Of a DNA stretch of 64,000 nucleotides, positions 16,507 through 24,866 are shown piece after piece. A model generated the notes under the pieces. That model worked only from the letters and a program-made list of their open reading frames with translations. It did no database searches and had not been told where the DNA came from. Position 1 is the stretch's first letter. Each line of letters opens with the position of its first letter. Made by a program: the position numbers and the translations under genes. This DNA is from Pseudonocardia sp. EC080619-01. GTDB taxonomy: Bacteria; Actinomycetota; Actinomycetes; Mycobacteriales; Pseudonocardiaceae. Where the stretch lies: positions 4,386,501 to 4,450,500 of the forward strand of contig NZ_CP012184.1 in assembly GCF_001420995.1 (NCBI RefSeq), in the 5' to 3' direction.

Positions 16507-17507
16507 GCCCGGTCCCCCTCGGTGCTCGTGCCTGCGCCCGCTCCCGTGCCCGGCCCGGTGCTCGCCCGGGCAGCCTGCTTGTCGGCGTAGGCGCGGGCCG
16601 CCTCGCGGACCCACTCGCCGCCCTCGTGGGCACGGCGCCGGTGGTCCAGCCGCTGCCGGTTCGCCGGCCCCGCCCCGGAGATCACCGCCGTGAACTCCGA
16701 CCAGTCCGGCTCACCGAAGTCGTGCGCCTGGCGCTGCTCGTTCCACCGCAGCTCGGGATCGGGCAGCGTCACGCCCAGCGCCTCCGCCTGCGGGACGCTC
16801 ATGTCCACGAACCGCTGCCGCAGTTCGTCGTTGGTGTGGCGCTTGATCCCCCACGCCATCGACTGCTGCGTGTTGGGGGAGTCGCCGTCGGCCGGGCCGA
16901 ACATCATCAGCGACGGCCACCACCACCGGTCCGTGGCCTCCTGCACCATCGCCCGCTGGGCCTCGGTGCCGTTCGCCAGCGCGAGCAGGGACTCGTAGCC
17001 CTGCCGCTGGTGGAACGACTCCTCCTTGCAGATCCGGATCATCGCCCGCGCGTAGGGCCCGTAGGAGCACCGGCACAGCGGCACCTGGTTGCAGATCGCC
17101 GCACCGTCGACGAGCCAGCCGATCACCCCGATGTCCGCCCAGGACAGCGTCGGGTAGTTGAAGATCGAGCTGTACTTCTGCTTCGCGTCGATCAGCTTCT
17201 CGGTCAGCTCCTCGCGGTCCACCCCGAGGGTCTCCGCGGCGGCGTACAGGTACATGCCGTGACCGGCCTCGTCCTGCACCTTGGCCAGCAGGATCGCCTT
17301 GCGCCGCAACGACGGTGCCCGCAGCAGCCAGTTGCCCTCGGGCTGCATCCCGATGATCTCCGAGTGCGCGTGCTGGGCGATCTGGCGGATCAACGTCCTC
17401 CGATACGCCTCGGGCATCCAGTCCCGCGGCTCGATCCGCTGGTCCGCCGCGATCGTGGCGTCGAAGCGTTCCTGCAGATCCGCCTCGGATGGCGCGGTGC
17501 TCGTCAC
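16503..17507 (-). CDS. paaA: phenylacetyl-CoA 1,2-epoxidase catalytic subunit PaaA
   Basis: This 334-residue diiron monooxygenase epoxidises the ring of phenylacetyl-CoA. Ferritin-like helices carry the metal-ligand pattern, including EAGHGMYLYAAAETLG and CKEESFHQRQGYESL, with the PaaA-specific stretches WADIGVIGWLVDGAAICNQVPLCRCSYGPYARAMIRI and DPELRWNEQRQAHDFGEPDW. The GTG at 17507 has GGAGG seven bases upstream. It is the first gene of paaABCDE, and a TetR-type palindrome at 17522-17537 lies directly before it. Confidence 0.97.
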   Translation of the reverse strand: MTSTAPSEADLQERFDATIAADQRIEPRDWMPEAYRRTLIRQIAQHAHSEIIGMQPEGNWLLRAPSLRRKAILLAKVQDEAGHGMYLYAAAETLGVDREELTEKLIDAKQKYSSIFNYPTLSWADIGVIGWLVDGAAICNQVPLCRCSYGPYARAMIRICKEESFHQRQGYESLLALANGTEAQRAMVQEATDRWWWPSLMMFGPADGDSPNTQQSMAWGIKRHTNDELRQRFVDMSVPQAEALGVTLPDPELRWNEQRQAHDFGEPDWSEFTAVISGAGPANRQRLDHRRRAHEGGEWVREAARAYADKQAARASTGPGTGAGAGTSTEGDRA

Positions 17508-17521
17508 TGGACACCTCCGTA

Positions 17522-17537
17522 CCGAATGTTCGTTCGG
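17522..17537. promoter_or_regulatory. PaaR-type operator upstream of paaA
   Basis: CCGAATGTTCGTTCGG has arms CCGAA/TTCGG and ends 15 bases before the paaA start. Its reverse complement shares CCGAnCGAAC...TCGG with the sites at 20157 and 20241. Confidence 0.65.
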
Positions 17538-17725
17538 CTACTAGTCTGACCCACCACTCCCCAAGAGCGCAACCCCACCCCCTTCCACGAGGCGGTGCCG
17601 GTCGATCAGCACGCCGATGCCCCGGGCGGGGCCGGAACGTGATGATCGATCCTCGTCTGCGCGGTTGTGGGTGCCCTGCGGCGGGATGGGGGGAACCGGG
17701 GTGGGGGCGGTGTCGTCGGAGTCGC

Positions 17726-18652
17726 ATGGATGTGACACGACCCTTCTTCGGGGCGGCGGCCGTCGCTGCGGGCCTCGTGACCCGTAAGCAACTCCGCGGG
17801 CCGCGTTTCCGGGCGCTGTTCCGGGACGTCTTCCTGTCCGCGGACGTCGCACTCACGTACCTGGTGCGCTGTGAGGCTGCGGCGCTCGCCGTGGGTGCCC
17901 TGGAGGACCGCCGGGCACGGGTGCACACCGGCGGTGCGACCGCCCTCGCGGCCTGGTCGGCCGCCGAGATGCTGGGCGCCGACTGCGCGCCCCGCTCCGT
18001 ACCGGTCGAGGTGATGGTGCCGAAGGGGCACCGCCGCAACCGGGAGGGCCTGCGCCCGATGCATGCCGCGGTGCTGCCGGACGAGATCGTGTACGGGGTT
18101 CCGATCCCGCTGCCGGGGCGGCGGCGCCGGTTCGTTCCCGGCCGGACGGTGGTCACGACGTCGGCGCTGCGCACCGCGTTCGACCTCGCGCGGCGCGAGC
18201 CACGGCTCGACGCGGTGATCGCGCTCGACGCGCTCTCCCGGGTCGGTGGCTTCGCACCGCAGGAGGTGCTCGGCGTGCACGCTCGGCATCCCGGGAGCCG
18301 GGGTGTCGCGCGCCTCGCCGGGCTCGTCGCCCTGGCGAGCCCGCTCGCGGAGTCCCCGATGGAGACACGGGTCCGGCTCGCCCTGCACGACCACGGCGTC
18401 CGTCCTCCGGTGCTGCAACATCCGGTCGGGACGTACCGGATCGACCTCGCGTACCCGGATCTCCTCCTCGGCATCGAGTACGACGGCGGTCACCACCTCG
18501 ACCCGTGGCAGGCGCGTGAGGACCTGGCACGGCAGGCGTTCCTGACCGCGCAGGGCTGGACCGTCCTCCGGCCCGACGCGAGCGAGGTGATCCGCTACCC
18601 CGATCGCGTCGCCGGCACGGTCCGGCACCACCTGCTCCGGCTCGCCGGCTGA
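17726..18652 (+). CDS. DUF559-type endonuclease-domain protein inserted in the paa cluster
   Basis: The 308-residue product has an N-terminal winged-helix-like part (GLVTRKQLRGPRFRALFRDVFL, as in AbiEi/DUF559 proteins) and a C-terminal restriction-endonuclease-like half: YRIDLAYPDLLLGIEYDGGHHLDPWQAREDLARQAFLTAQGWTVLRPDASEV, with the Asp/Glu residues of a Vsr-like fold. Many such genes are scattered in actinobacterial genomes and their role is unknown. It separates paaABCDE from paaRG and lies on the opposite strand, so it looks like an insertion. The ATG at 17726 begins the conserved part (FFGAAAVAAGLVTRKQL). Confidence 0.78.
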   Translation: MDVTRPFFGAAAVAAGLVTRKQLRGPRFRALFRDVFLSADVALTYLVRCEAAALAVGALEDRRARVHTGGATALAAWSAAEMLGADCAPRSVPVEVMVPKGHRRNREGLRPMHAAVLPDEIVYGVPIPLPGRRRRFVPGRTVVTTSALRTAFDLARREPRLDAVIALDALSRVGGFAPQEVLGVHARHPGSRGVARLAGLVALASPLAESPMETRVRLALHDHGVRPPVLQHPVGTYRIDLAYPDLLLGIEYDGGHHLDPWQAREDLARQAFLTAQGWTVLRPDASEVIRYPDRVAGTVRHHLLRLAG

Positions 18653-18735
18653 GCTCGGGGCGCCGGCGTCGCGATCGGGGTGCACGGTTCGGCCCTCGCC
18701 GGGGCCGCACCGTGCGACTCGACGGCCTGAGCCGG

Positions 18736-19335
18736 TCAGGGGGTGGGGACTATGCCCTCGAAGGTTGCTCTCACCGCGTCTTCCGGGAGGGTTGCCGTGG
18801 CGGGGCGGTCCGGGCGGTACCACTCGACGATCGAGTTCACGACGCCCGAGAGCAGCCGGGCGGCCAGTGCGGGGTCCACGTCGGAGCGGACCTCGCCGGC
18901 GTCGACGGCGTCGCGGACGAGGGTCGTGATCGCCGTGTCGAACGCGCGCCGCCGCTCCAGCGCCCAGCGCTCGGTCTCGGTGTTGCCGCGCACCCGCAGC
19001 AGCAGCGTCACGTAGGGGAGCTCGGTCATGAGCACCCGGACCTGCTCGGCGACGATCACCCGGAGCCGTCCGGCGGGGGTGCCCTCCTGGGCGGCGGGCA
19101 GGTCGAGGACGCCGAACAGGCCGTCCACGGCCCGTTCGAGGGCGGCGCGCAGCAGCGCCTCCTTGCCGGCGAAGTGGTGGTAGAAGGACGACTTGGTGAT
19201 CCCCGCGGCGCGGGACAGGTCCTCCATCGACGTCGCGTCGTAGCCGCGGGCGATGAACTCGCCGACCGCGGTCTCGAGCAGCTGGTCCCGCCCGCCGGAG
19301 GGTCGGCGGGCCCGCTTCGCCGGCGCGGCGCTCAT
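18736..19335 (-). CDS. paaR: TetR family regulator, probable phenylacetate repressor PaaR
   Basis: The 199-residue product has a TetR HTH (LLETAVGEFIARGYDATSMEDLSRAAGITKSSFYHHFAGKEALLRAAL) and a helical effector domain. The ATG at 19335 overlaps the paaG stop (ATGA), so regulator and enzyme are co-transcribed. The location inside the paa cluster and three shared palindromes in front of paaA, paaG and paaZ make it the likely repressor. In other bacteria of this type phenylacetyl-CoA is the inducer; that is assumed here. Confidence 0.88.
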   Translation of the reverse strand: MSAAPAKRARRPSGGRDQLLETAVGEFIARGYDATSMEDLSRAAGITKSSFYHHFAGKEALLRAALERAVDGLFGVLDLPAAQEGTPAGRLRVIVAEQVRVLMTELPYVTLLLRVRGNTETERWALERRRAFDTAITTLVRDAVDAGEVRSDVDPALAARLLSGVVNSIVEWYRPDRPATATLPEDAVRATFEGIVPTP

Positions 19336-20138
19336 CGGCCCTCGAACGTGGGGGCCTTCTTCGCCAGGAACGCGCTGACGGCTCCCTGGTGATCCGTCGT
19401 CGTCGCCAGCCGGACCTGGGCGTCGGCCTCGTACTCCAGCACGGCCGGCATCTCGTTGACGGCGCCGAACCGGATGGCGCCCTTCACCTCGGCGTAGGCG
19501 CGGGTCGGGCCGGCAGCCAGCTTCCGGGCCAGCTCCAGCGCCGAGTCCAGCACCTCCTCGGCCGGGACGACGTCGCGCAGCAGGCCCCAGTTCCGGGCGT
19601 CCTCGGCGGTGAACTGCTCGTTCAGGAGCAGCAGCTCGGTCGCGCGCGAGACGCCGACGGCGTGCGCCAGGCTCGCCGACAGGCCGCTGTCGGCGCCCAG
19701 GCCGATCCCGGTGAACGCGGTGCCGAACTTCAGCCCCGCGGCGCCCACCCGCAGGTCGGCGGCCAGCGCGAGGCCGAGCCCTGCGCCCACGCACGGCCCG
19801 TTGATCGCCGCGACGACCGGCTTCGGCGTCCCGGTGATCGCGAGGACGAGCGGGTTGTAGTGGTCGCGGACGGTGTCGAGCGCGGTCGTCGGGTCCTTCT
19901 CGAGCGCGGCGGCGTGCTCGCCGAGGTCCTGCCCGACACAGAACGCCTTCCCGGCCCCGGTGATGACGACGGCGCGGACCGAGTCGTCCGCGGACACGCC
20001 GGTGATCGCGGGGAGCAGGGCCTCCTTGAGCTCGACGGTGAGCGCGTTGTACTTCGCCGGCCGGTTCAGCGTGATCACCGCGACGGCGGGGTCGGTGTCG
20101 TCGCGGGTGACGAGGACGGCGGGTTCGGAGTCGGCCAT
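19332..20138 (-). CDS. paaG: enoyl-CoA hydratase/isomerase, probable PaaG
   Basis: This 268-residue crotonase-fold protein carries the oxyanion-hole segments GKAFCVGQDLGEHAA and GPCVGAGLGLALAADLRV, and an Asp in IGLGADSGLSASLAHAVG at the position used by isomerases (PaaG, ring 1,2-epoxide to oxepin). A hydratase Glu pair is not obvious, which favours PaaG over PaaF. It is divergent from paaZK and overlaps paaR. paaF, paaH and paaJ are not in the window. Confidence 0.85.
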   Translation of the reverse strand: MADSEPAVLVTRDDTDPAVAVITLNRPAKYNALTVELKEALLPAITGVSADDSVRAVVITGAGKAFCVGQDLGEHAAALEKDPTTALDTVRDHYNPLVLAITGTPKPVVAAINGPCVGAGLGLALAADLRVGAAGLKFGTAFTGIGLGADSGLSASLAHAVGVSRATELLLLNEQFTAEDARNWGLLRDVVPAEEVLDSALELARKLAAGPTRAYAEVKGAIRFGAVNEMPAVLEYEADAQVRLATTTDHQGAVSAFLAKKAPTFEGR

Positions 20139-20156
20139 CCGGCCACCCTAGCGGCC

Positions 20157-20172
20157 GACCGAACGATCGGTC
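20157..20172. promoter_or_regulatory. PaaR-type operator upstream of paaG-paaR
   Basis: GACCGAACGATCGGTC has perfect six-base arms and lies 18 bases upstream of the paaG start. Confidence 0.65.
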
Positions 20173-20240
20173 CCTCATCCGCGCCGGGCAGCTGCCGGGC
20201 AGCTCTGGCCGCCGGGTGTCCGGCAGTGCTAGGTTCGCAG

Positions 20241-20259
20241 CCGAACGAACGGTCGGTTC
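20241..20259. promoter_or_regulatory. PaaR-type operator and promoter of paaZK
   Basis: CCGAACGAACGGTCGGTTC begins five bases after a TAGGTT -10 box (20230-20235), so it overlaps the expected transcription start of paaZ. It shares its core with the other two sites. Confidence 0.65.
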
Positions 20260-20288
20260 AACGACGAGCTACGACGGAGGCGTCGCCG

Positions 20289-22319
20289 ATGACCCTGCTC
20301 CGCAGCCATCTCGCGGGTACCTGGCAGACCGGGACCGGTGAGGGGCGCCCGCTGCACGACGCGGTGACCGGCGAGGAGGTCGCGCGGATCTCCGCCGACG
20401 GCCTCGATCTCGGCGCCGCACTCGACTTCGGCCGCCGGACCGGCGGCCCGGCGCTGCGGGAACTCACGTTCCACCAGCGCGCCGCGTTGCTCAAGGCGCT
20501 CGGGCAGCACCTGCGCGAGCACCGCGAGGAGCTCTATGCGGTCTCGGCGCAGACCGGTGCGACGCTCGGCGACTCGAAGTTCGACGTCGACGGCGGCATC
20601 GGCGTGCTGCTCGCCTACGCCTCGAAGGCCAAGCGCGAACTGCCCAACGACACCGTGGTCGTCGAGGGCGACGTCGAGCCCCTGGGGCGCGGCGGCACGT
20701 TCCTCGGCCAGCACGTCCTCACCCCGCTCCGTGGCGTGACGGTGCAGGTCAACGCGTTCAACTTCCCCGTATGGGGCCCGCTGGAGAAGCTCGCCCCCGC
20801 CTTCCTGGCCGGGGTCCCCACGCTGATCAAGCCGGCGTCGCCCACGGCGTTCCTCACCGCGAAGCTCGTCGAGCTGGTCGTGGACTCGGGCCTGCTGCCC
20901 ACCGGCGCCGTCCAGTTCGTCGCGGGCGGGCTGGGGGACTGCTTCGAGCACCTGACCGGGCAGGACGTCGTGTCCTTCACCGGCTCGGCCTCGACCGCGC
21001 AGACCCTGCGGTCGCACCCGGCGATCGTCCGCAACGCCGTCCGGTTCTCCGCCGAGGCCGACTCCCTGAACCTCGCCGCGCTCGGCCCCGACGCGGGCCC
21101 GGGCACCGACGAGTTCGACCTGTTCGTGAAGGCCCTGACCACCGAGATGACGGTCAAGGCCGGGCAGAAGTGCACCGCGATCCGGCGCGCGTTCGTCCCC
21201 AGCGCCCACCTCGACGCCGTCGTCGAGGCCGCATCGGCGCGGCTCGCGACGGTCGTCGTCGGCGCGCCCGGCGCCGAGGGTGTCCGGATGGGCGCGCTCG
21301 CGAGCCTCGACCAGCGCGAGGAGGTCCGGCGCAGCGTGAAGGCCCTGCGCGACGCCGGCCGGATCGTGTCCGGCGACCCCGACCACGTCGAGGTGACCGG
21401 CGCCGACGCCGACCGCGGCGCATTCGTGTCCCCGCTGCTGCTCGTCGGCGACCCCGACCGCGCCGAGCCGCACGAGGTGGAGGCGTTCGGCCCGGTCGCG
21501 ACCGTCCTGCCCTACGACACCACCGACCGGCTCGTCGAGTACGCCGCGCGCGGGCAGGGCTCGCTGGCCGGCTCGGTCGTCTCCGCCGACCCGGCGTTCG
21601 TCCGCGAGGTCGTGCTCGGCATCGCGCCGTTCCACGGCCGCGTGCACGTGCTCAACGCCCGCGACGCCGGCGAGTCCACCGGCCACGGGTCCCCGCCGCC
21701 GCAGCTGGTCCACGGCGGTCCCGGCCGGGCCGGCGGCGGCGAGGAGATGGGCGGGATCCGCGGGGTCCTGCACCACATGCAGCGCACCGCGGTCCAGGCC
21801 GACCCGGACTCGCTCGCCGCGATCACCGGCCGCTGGGTCACCGGCGCGCAGCGCCACGAGTCCGACGTGCACCCCTTCCGCAGGCACCTCGAGGAGCTCC
21901 GTCCCGGCGACTGCCTGGTCGCGGGCCCGCGCCGGGTCACCCGCGAGGACGTCGAGCACTTCGCCGAGTTCACCGGCGACACGTTCTACGCCCACATGGA
22001 CGAGGCGGCCGCCGCGGCGAACCCGCTGTTCGGGCAGCGTGTCGCGCACGGCTACCTCGTCGTCTCGCTGGCCGCCGGCCTGTTCGTCGATCCGGACCCC
22101 GGCCCGGTGCTGGCCAACTTCGGCGTCGACGGGCTGCGTTTCCTCACGCCCGTCCGCTTCGACGACGAGCTCACCGTGACCCTGACCTGCAAGCAGCTCA
22201 CCCCGCGCGAGTCCGCCGGGTACGGCGAGGTCCGGTGGGACGCCGACGTCACCCGCCAGGACGGCGAGTCCGTCGCCCGCTACGACGTCCTCACCCTCGT
22301 CGCGAAGAAGGACTCATGA
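20289..22319 (+). CDS. paaZ: bifunctional oxepin-CoA hydrolase / semialdehyde dehydrogenase PaaZ
   Basis: This 676-residue fusion cleaves the oxepin-CoA ring and oxidises the resulting aldehyde. Residues 1 to about 520 form an aldehyde dehydrogenase with the Glu in FSAEADSLN and the catalytic Cys in KAGQKCTAIRR. The C-terminal part of about 150 residues is a MaoC-type hydratase (FTGDTFYAHMDEAAAAANPLFGQRVAHGYLVVSLAAGLF). The ATG at 20289 starts the conserved protein. The stop overlaps the paaK start (ATGA). Confidence 0.96.
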   Translation: MTLLRSHLAGTWQTGTGEGRPLHDAVTGEEVARISADGLDLGAALDFGRRTGGPALRELTFHQRAALLKALGQHLREHREELYAVSAQTGATLGDSKFDVDGGIGVLLAYASKAKRELPNDTVVVEGDVEPLGRGGTFLGQHVLTPLRGVTVQVNAFNFPVWGPLEKLAPAFLAGVPTLIKPASPTAFLTAKLVELVVDSGLLPTGAVQFVAGGLGDCFEHLTGQDVVSFTGSASTAQTLRSHPAIVRNAVRFSAEADSLNLAALGPDAGPGTDEFDLFVKALTTEMTVKAGQKCTAIRRAFVPSAHLDAVVEAASARLATVVVGAPGAEGVRMGALASLDQREEVRRSVKALRDAGRIVSGDPDHVEVTGADADRGAFVSPLLLVGDPDRAEPHEVEAFGPVATVLPYDTTDRLVEYAARGQGSLAGSVVSADPAFVREVVLGIAPFHGRVHVLNARDAGESTGHGSPPPQLVHGGPGRAGGGEEMGGIRGVLHHMQRTAVQADPDSLAAITGRWVTGAQRHESDVHPFRRHLEELRPGDCLVAGPRRVTREDVEHFAEFTGDTFYAHMDEAAAAANPLFGQRVAHGYLVVSLAAGLFVDPDPGPVLANFGVDGLRFLTPVRFDDELTVTLTCKQLTPRESAGYGEVRWDADVTRQDGESVARYDVLTLVAKKDS

Positions 22320-23638
22320 CCACCGCCACGAAGCGGTTCGGGGACGCGCCCCCGGCCGGGCTGCTCGACCCGGCCGAGCGCATGTCGGTCGACGAGCTCC
22401 GTGCGCTGCAGCTCGAGCGTCTGCAGTGGACGCTGCGGCACGCCTACGAGAACGTGCCGCACTACCGCGAGAAGTTCGACGCGCACGGCGTCCGGCCCGA
22501 GGACTGCCGCGAGCTCGCCGACATCGCGAGGTTCCCGACGACCACCAAGGCCGACCTGCGGGAGACCTACCCGTTCGGCATGTTCGCCGTGCCGCGGGAG
22601 CGGATCGCGCGGATCCACGCGTCGTCCGGGACGACCGGCCGTCCGACCGTCGTCGGCTACACCGCCGGGGACATCGACCGGTGGGCGACGCTCGTGGCCC
22701 GCTCGATCCGGGCGGCCGGCGGGCGACCCGGGCACCGGGTGCACGTCGCCTACGGGTACGGCCTGTTCACCGGCGGGCTCGGCGCGCACTACGGCGTCGA
22801 GAAGCTCGGCGCCACCGCGATCCCGGTCTCCGGCGGCATGACCCCGCGCCAGGTGCAGCTGATCACCGACTTCGAGCCCGAGGTCATCATGCTGACCCCG
22901 AGCTACATGCTCACCCTGCTCGACGAGTTCGAGCGCCAGGGCATCGACCCGCGCAGCTCCAGCCTGCGGGTCGGGATCTTCGGCGCCGAGCCGTGGACCG
23001 AGCAGATGCGCGCGGAGATCGAGGCGCGCGCCGGCATCCACGCCGTCGACATCTACGGGCTCTCCGAGGTGATGGGCCCCGGCGTCTCGCAGGAGTGCGT
23101 GGAGACCAAGGACGGCCTGCACATCTGGGAGGACCACTTCCTGCCCGAGGTCGTCGACCCGCTCGAGGGCACCCCGCTCCCCGACGGCGAGGAGGGGGAG
23201 CTGCTGTTCACCAGCCTCACCAAGGAGGGGCTGCCGATCATCCGCTACCGCACCCGGGACCTCACGACGCTGCTGCCCGGCACCGCGCGGCCGCAGATGC
23301 GCCGGATGGCCAAGATCACCGGCCGGTCCGACGACATGATCATCCTGCGCGGGGTGAACGTCTTCCCGACCCAGATCGAGGAGATCGTCCTGCGCACCCC
23401 GGGGTTCGCGCCGCACTTCCAGCTGGTGCTGACGACCGAGGGCCGGATGGACGCGCTGGGCGTCCGCGTCGAGGCCCGCCACGACACCCCCGCCGACCGG
23501 CGCGAACCGGCCGCGGCCGAGCTCGTGCGCGCGGTGAAGGAGACCGTCGGCGTGACCGTGACCTGCGAGGTCGTCGACCCGGACACGCTGGAGCGGTCGG
23601 TCGGGAAGCTGCAGCGGCTCCAGGACCGCCGTTCGTGA
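22316..23638 (+). CDS. paaK: phenylacetate-CoA ligase PaaK
   Basis: This 440-residue ANL-family enzyme activates phenylacetate with ATP and CoA, the entry step of the pathway. The P-loop HASSGTTGRPTVVGYT, the motif YGLSEVMGPGVSQEC, the adenylation core IRYRTRDLT and the linker GRSDDMIILRGVNVFPTQIEE are all intact. It is translationally coupled to paaZ. No phenylacetate transporter adjoins; the aromatic-acid MFS at 37.5 kb is a possible but unproven partner. Confidence 0.96.
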   Translation: MTTATKRFGDAPPAGLLDPAERMSVDELRALQLERLQWTLRHAYENVPHYREKFDAHGVRPEDCRELADIARFPTTTKADLRETYPFGMFAVPRERIARIHASSGTTGRPTVVGYTAGDIDRWATLVARSIRAAGGRPGHRVHVAYGYGLFTGGLGAHYGVEKLGATAIPVSGGMTPRQVQLITDFEPEVIMLTPSYMLTLLDEFERQGIDPRSSSLRVGIFGAEPWTEQMRAEIEARAGIHAVDIYGLSEVMGPGVSQECVETKDGLHIWEDHFLPEVVDPLEGTPLPDGEEGELLFTSLTKEGLPIIRYRTRDLTTLLPGTARPQMRRMAKITGRSDDMIILRGVNVFPTQIEEIVLRTPGFAPHFQLVLTTEGRMDALGVRVEARHDTPADRREPAAAELVRAVKETVGVTVTCEVVDPDTLERSVGKLQRLQDRRS

Positions 23639-23642
23639 CGGC

Positions 23643-24407
23643 TCAGCCGGCGGGCGGCACCGTCGTCCAGTCCGGGTACTTCGCGGGGCGGCCGTCGCCG
23701 GAGGAACGGCCGCGCAACCGCCTGCCGATCCACGGCAGGACGTGCTCGCGGTAGTACGCGAGCTGCGTCCCGGCGCGCGGCGGGGCGTCCGGGGCGGTGC
23801 CCGCCGCCGGGAGCGAGCCGCGGACCCCGAGCGCGTCCAGCACCAGCCCGGCGACGCGCACGTGCCCGGCCGGGCCGAGGTGCAGCCGGTCCGGCGACCA
23901 GTAGCCCGGCCCGCGGATCTCGGTGTCGGAGAAGGCGTCGACGAGGGTCAGGCCGTGCTCGCCCGCGAGGTCCGCGACGGCGCCGGTCAGCGCCGCCGCC
24001 CGCCGGTGCACGACCCGGCCCATCGGCAGCCCGGCCGACGGGTCCGCGCCGCTGAGCAGCACCAGCCGGACCCCCGCGTCGGCGCACCGGCGGACCGCGG
24101 ACGCGGTGAGGGCGCGCAGCCGCGCCAGGTCGCTGCGCGGGCGCAGCATGTCGTTCCCGCCGCCGTTGAGCGTGACCATCGTGGGGAGCGGGTCGAGCGC
24201 GAGCGCGGCGTCCAGCTGGCGGCCGACGACGTCGTCGAGCAGCCGCCCGCGCACGGCCAGGTTCGCGTACGACACCGGCCCGCCCGACGCCCCGGCCAGC
24301 CCGGCCGCGACCCGGTCCGCCCAGCCGCGCGGGGTGCCCGCGGCGTCCTCGTCACCCACGCCCTCGGTGAAGCTGTCCCCGATCGCCACGTACCGCACGC
24401 GGTCCAT
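23643..24407 (-). CDS. SGNH/GDSL hydrolase
   Basis: This 254-residue SGNH-fold esterase has all four blocks: AIGDSFTEGVGD (Ser nucleophile), the VRGRLLDDVVG block with Gly, LNGGGNDML (Asn) and SPDRLHLGPAGH (Asp and His). No signal peptide or lipobox is seen, so it is probably cytoplasmic. It converges on paaK, leaving four bases between the stops. Substrate unknown; such enzymes are often acyl-esterases. Confidence 0.88.
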   Translation of the reverse strand: MDRVRYVAIGDSFTEGVGDEDAAGTPRGWADRVAAGLAGASGGPVSYANLAVRGRLLDDVVGRQLDAALALDPLPTMVTLNGGGNDMLRPRSDLARLRALTASAVRRCADAGVRLVLLSGADPSAGLPMGRVVHRRAAALTGAVADLAGEHGLTLVDAFSDTEIRGPGYWSPDRLHLGPAGHVRVAGLVLDALGVRGSLPAAGTAPDAPPRAGTQLAYYREHVLPWIGRRLRGRSSGDGRPAKYPDWTTVPPAG

Positions 24408-24456
24408 GATCCGCCCCGCAACGGTCGTGGCGGCCGGGTGGGGTGGTGACGGCTGT

Positions 24457-24462
24457 TACCCT
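24457..24462 (+). promoter_or_regulatory. -10 box of leaderless leader peptide
   Basis: TACCCT is followed after six bases by the GTG at 24469, so transcription should begin at or next to the start codon of the leader peptide. Confidence 0.55.
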
Positions 24463-24468
24463 TGTCCG

Positions 24469-24504
24469 GTGCGCGGACTGGTGATTACCCGGCGCGCCGG
24501 CTGA
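24469..24504 (+). CDS. putative branched-chain amino acid leader peptide
   Basis: The open frame encodes M-R-G-L-V-I-T-R-R-A-G and a TGA stop. Consecutive Leu, Val and Ile codons are the classic signal of ilv attenuation: a ribosome waiting for any of these charged tRNAs would stall just before the following hairpin. A -10 box six bases upstream makes the peptide the first thing translated on the transcript. The downstream gene encodes an ACT-domain protein of IlvM/IlvN type, which supports the reading. Too short to prove by composition. Confidence 0.65.
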   Translation: MRGLVITRRAG

Positions 24505-24523
24505 ACCCAGGTCGCCGGCGCGC
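24492..24523 (+). promoter_or_regulatory. attenuator hairpin after the leader peptide
   Basis: Ten-base arms GCGCGCCGGC (24492-24501) and GCCGGCGCGC (24514-24523) are perfectly complementary with a 12-base loop; the 5' arm overlaps the last leader codons. A second pairing, CCAGGTC (24507-24513) with GACCTGG (24545-24551), would compete with it. No T-run follows, so Rho-dependent termination or start-site masking is more likely than an intrinsic terminator. Confidence 0.5.
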
Positions 24524-24587
24524 GCGACGTCGTGCCGCCACCCGGACCTGGCCGGATCCCCTCGCGACCGCGACCCACGGAGATCCG

Positions 24588-24857
24588 ATGGACACGCTCA
24601 CCTCCGCCGAACCGGCGACCACCACGACGCCGGCCGGCCACCGCTTCACGTTGCTCGTCACCGGCGGGACCGAGGGCCTGATGAAGGTCCTCACGACACT
24701 GCGTTCGCGCCGGTACGCCGTGCGCGACCTGTGGGTCGATCTCTCCGGCGAGGTCGGCCGGGTCGAGGGCACCCTCGAACCCGACGGGCGCGACGCCGAC
24801 CTGCTGCTGGAGCAGCTGCGCCGGGTCGTCGCGGTGGTGCGGGCCGAGCACGGCTGA
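24588..24857 (+). CDS. stand-alone ACT-domain protein, IlvM/IlvN-like
   Basis: The 89-residue product, after about 15 flexible residues, reads as one ACT fold (FTLLVTGGTEGLMKVLTTLRSRRYAVRDLWVDLSGEVG, then LLLEQLRRVVAVVRAEHG). The pattern of a first strand, an MKVLTTLRSRRY helix and the C-terminal LLxQLxRVVxV helix resembles the acetolactate synthase regulatory subunit IlvM. It is expressed behind a Leu-Val-Ile leader, so a role in branched-chain amino acid sensing or synthase regulation is inferred. No large subunit (ilvB) is adjacent. The ATG at 24588 is chosen over a farther upstream frame that runs through the leader hairpin. Confidence 0.7.
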   Translation: MDTLTSAEPATTTTPAGHRFTLLVTGGTEGLMKVLTTLRSRRYAVRDLWVDLSGEVGRVEGTLEPDGRDADLLLEQLRRVVAVVRAEHG

Positions 24858-24866
24858 CCCCGGGCG

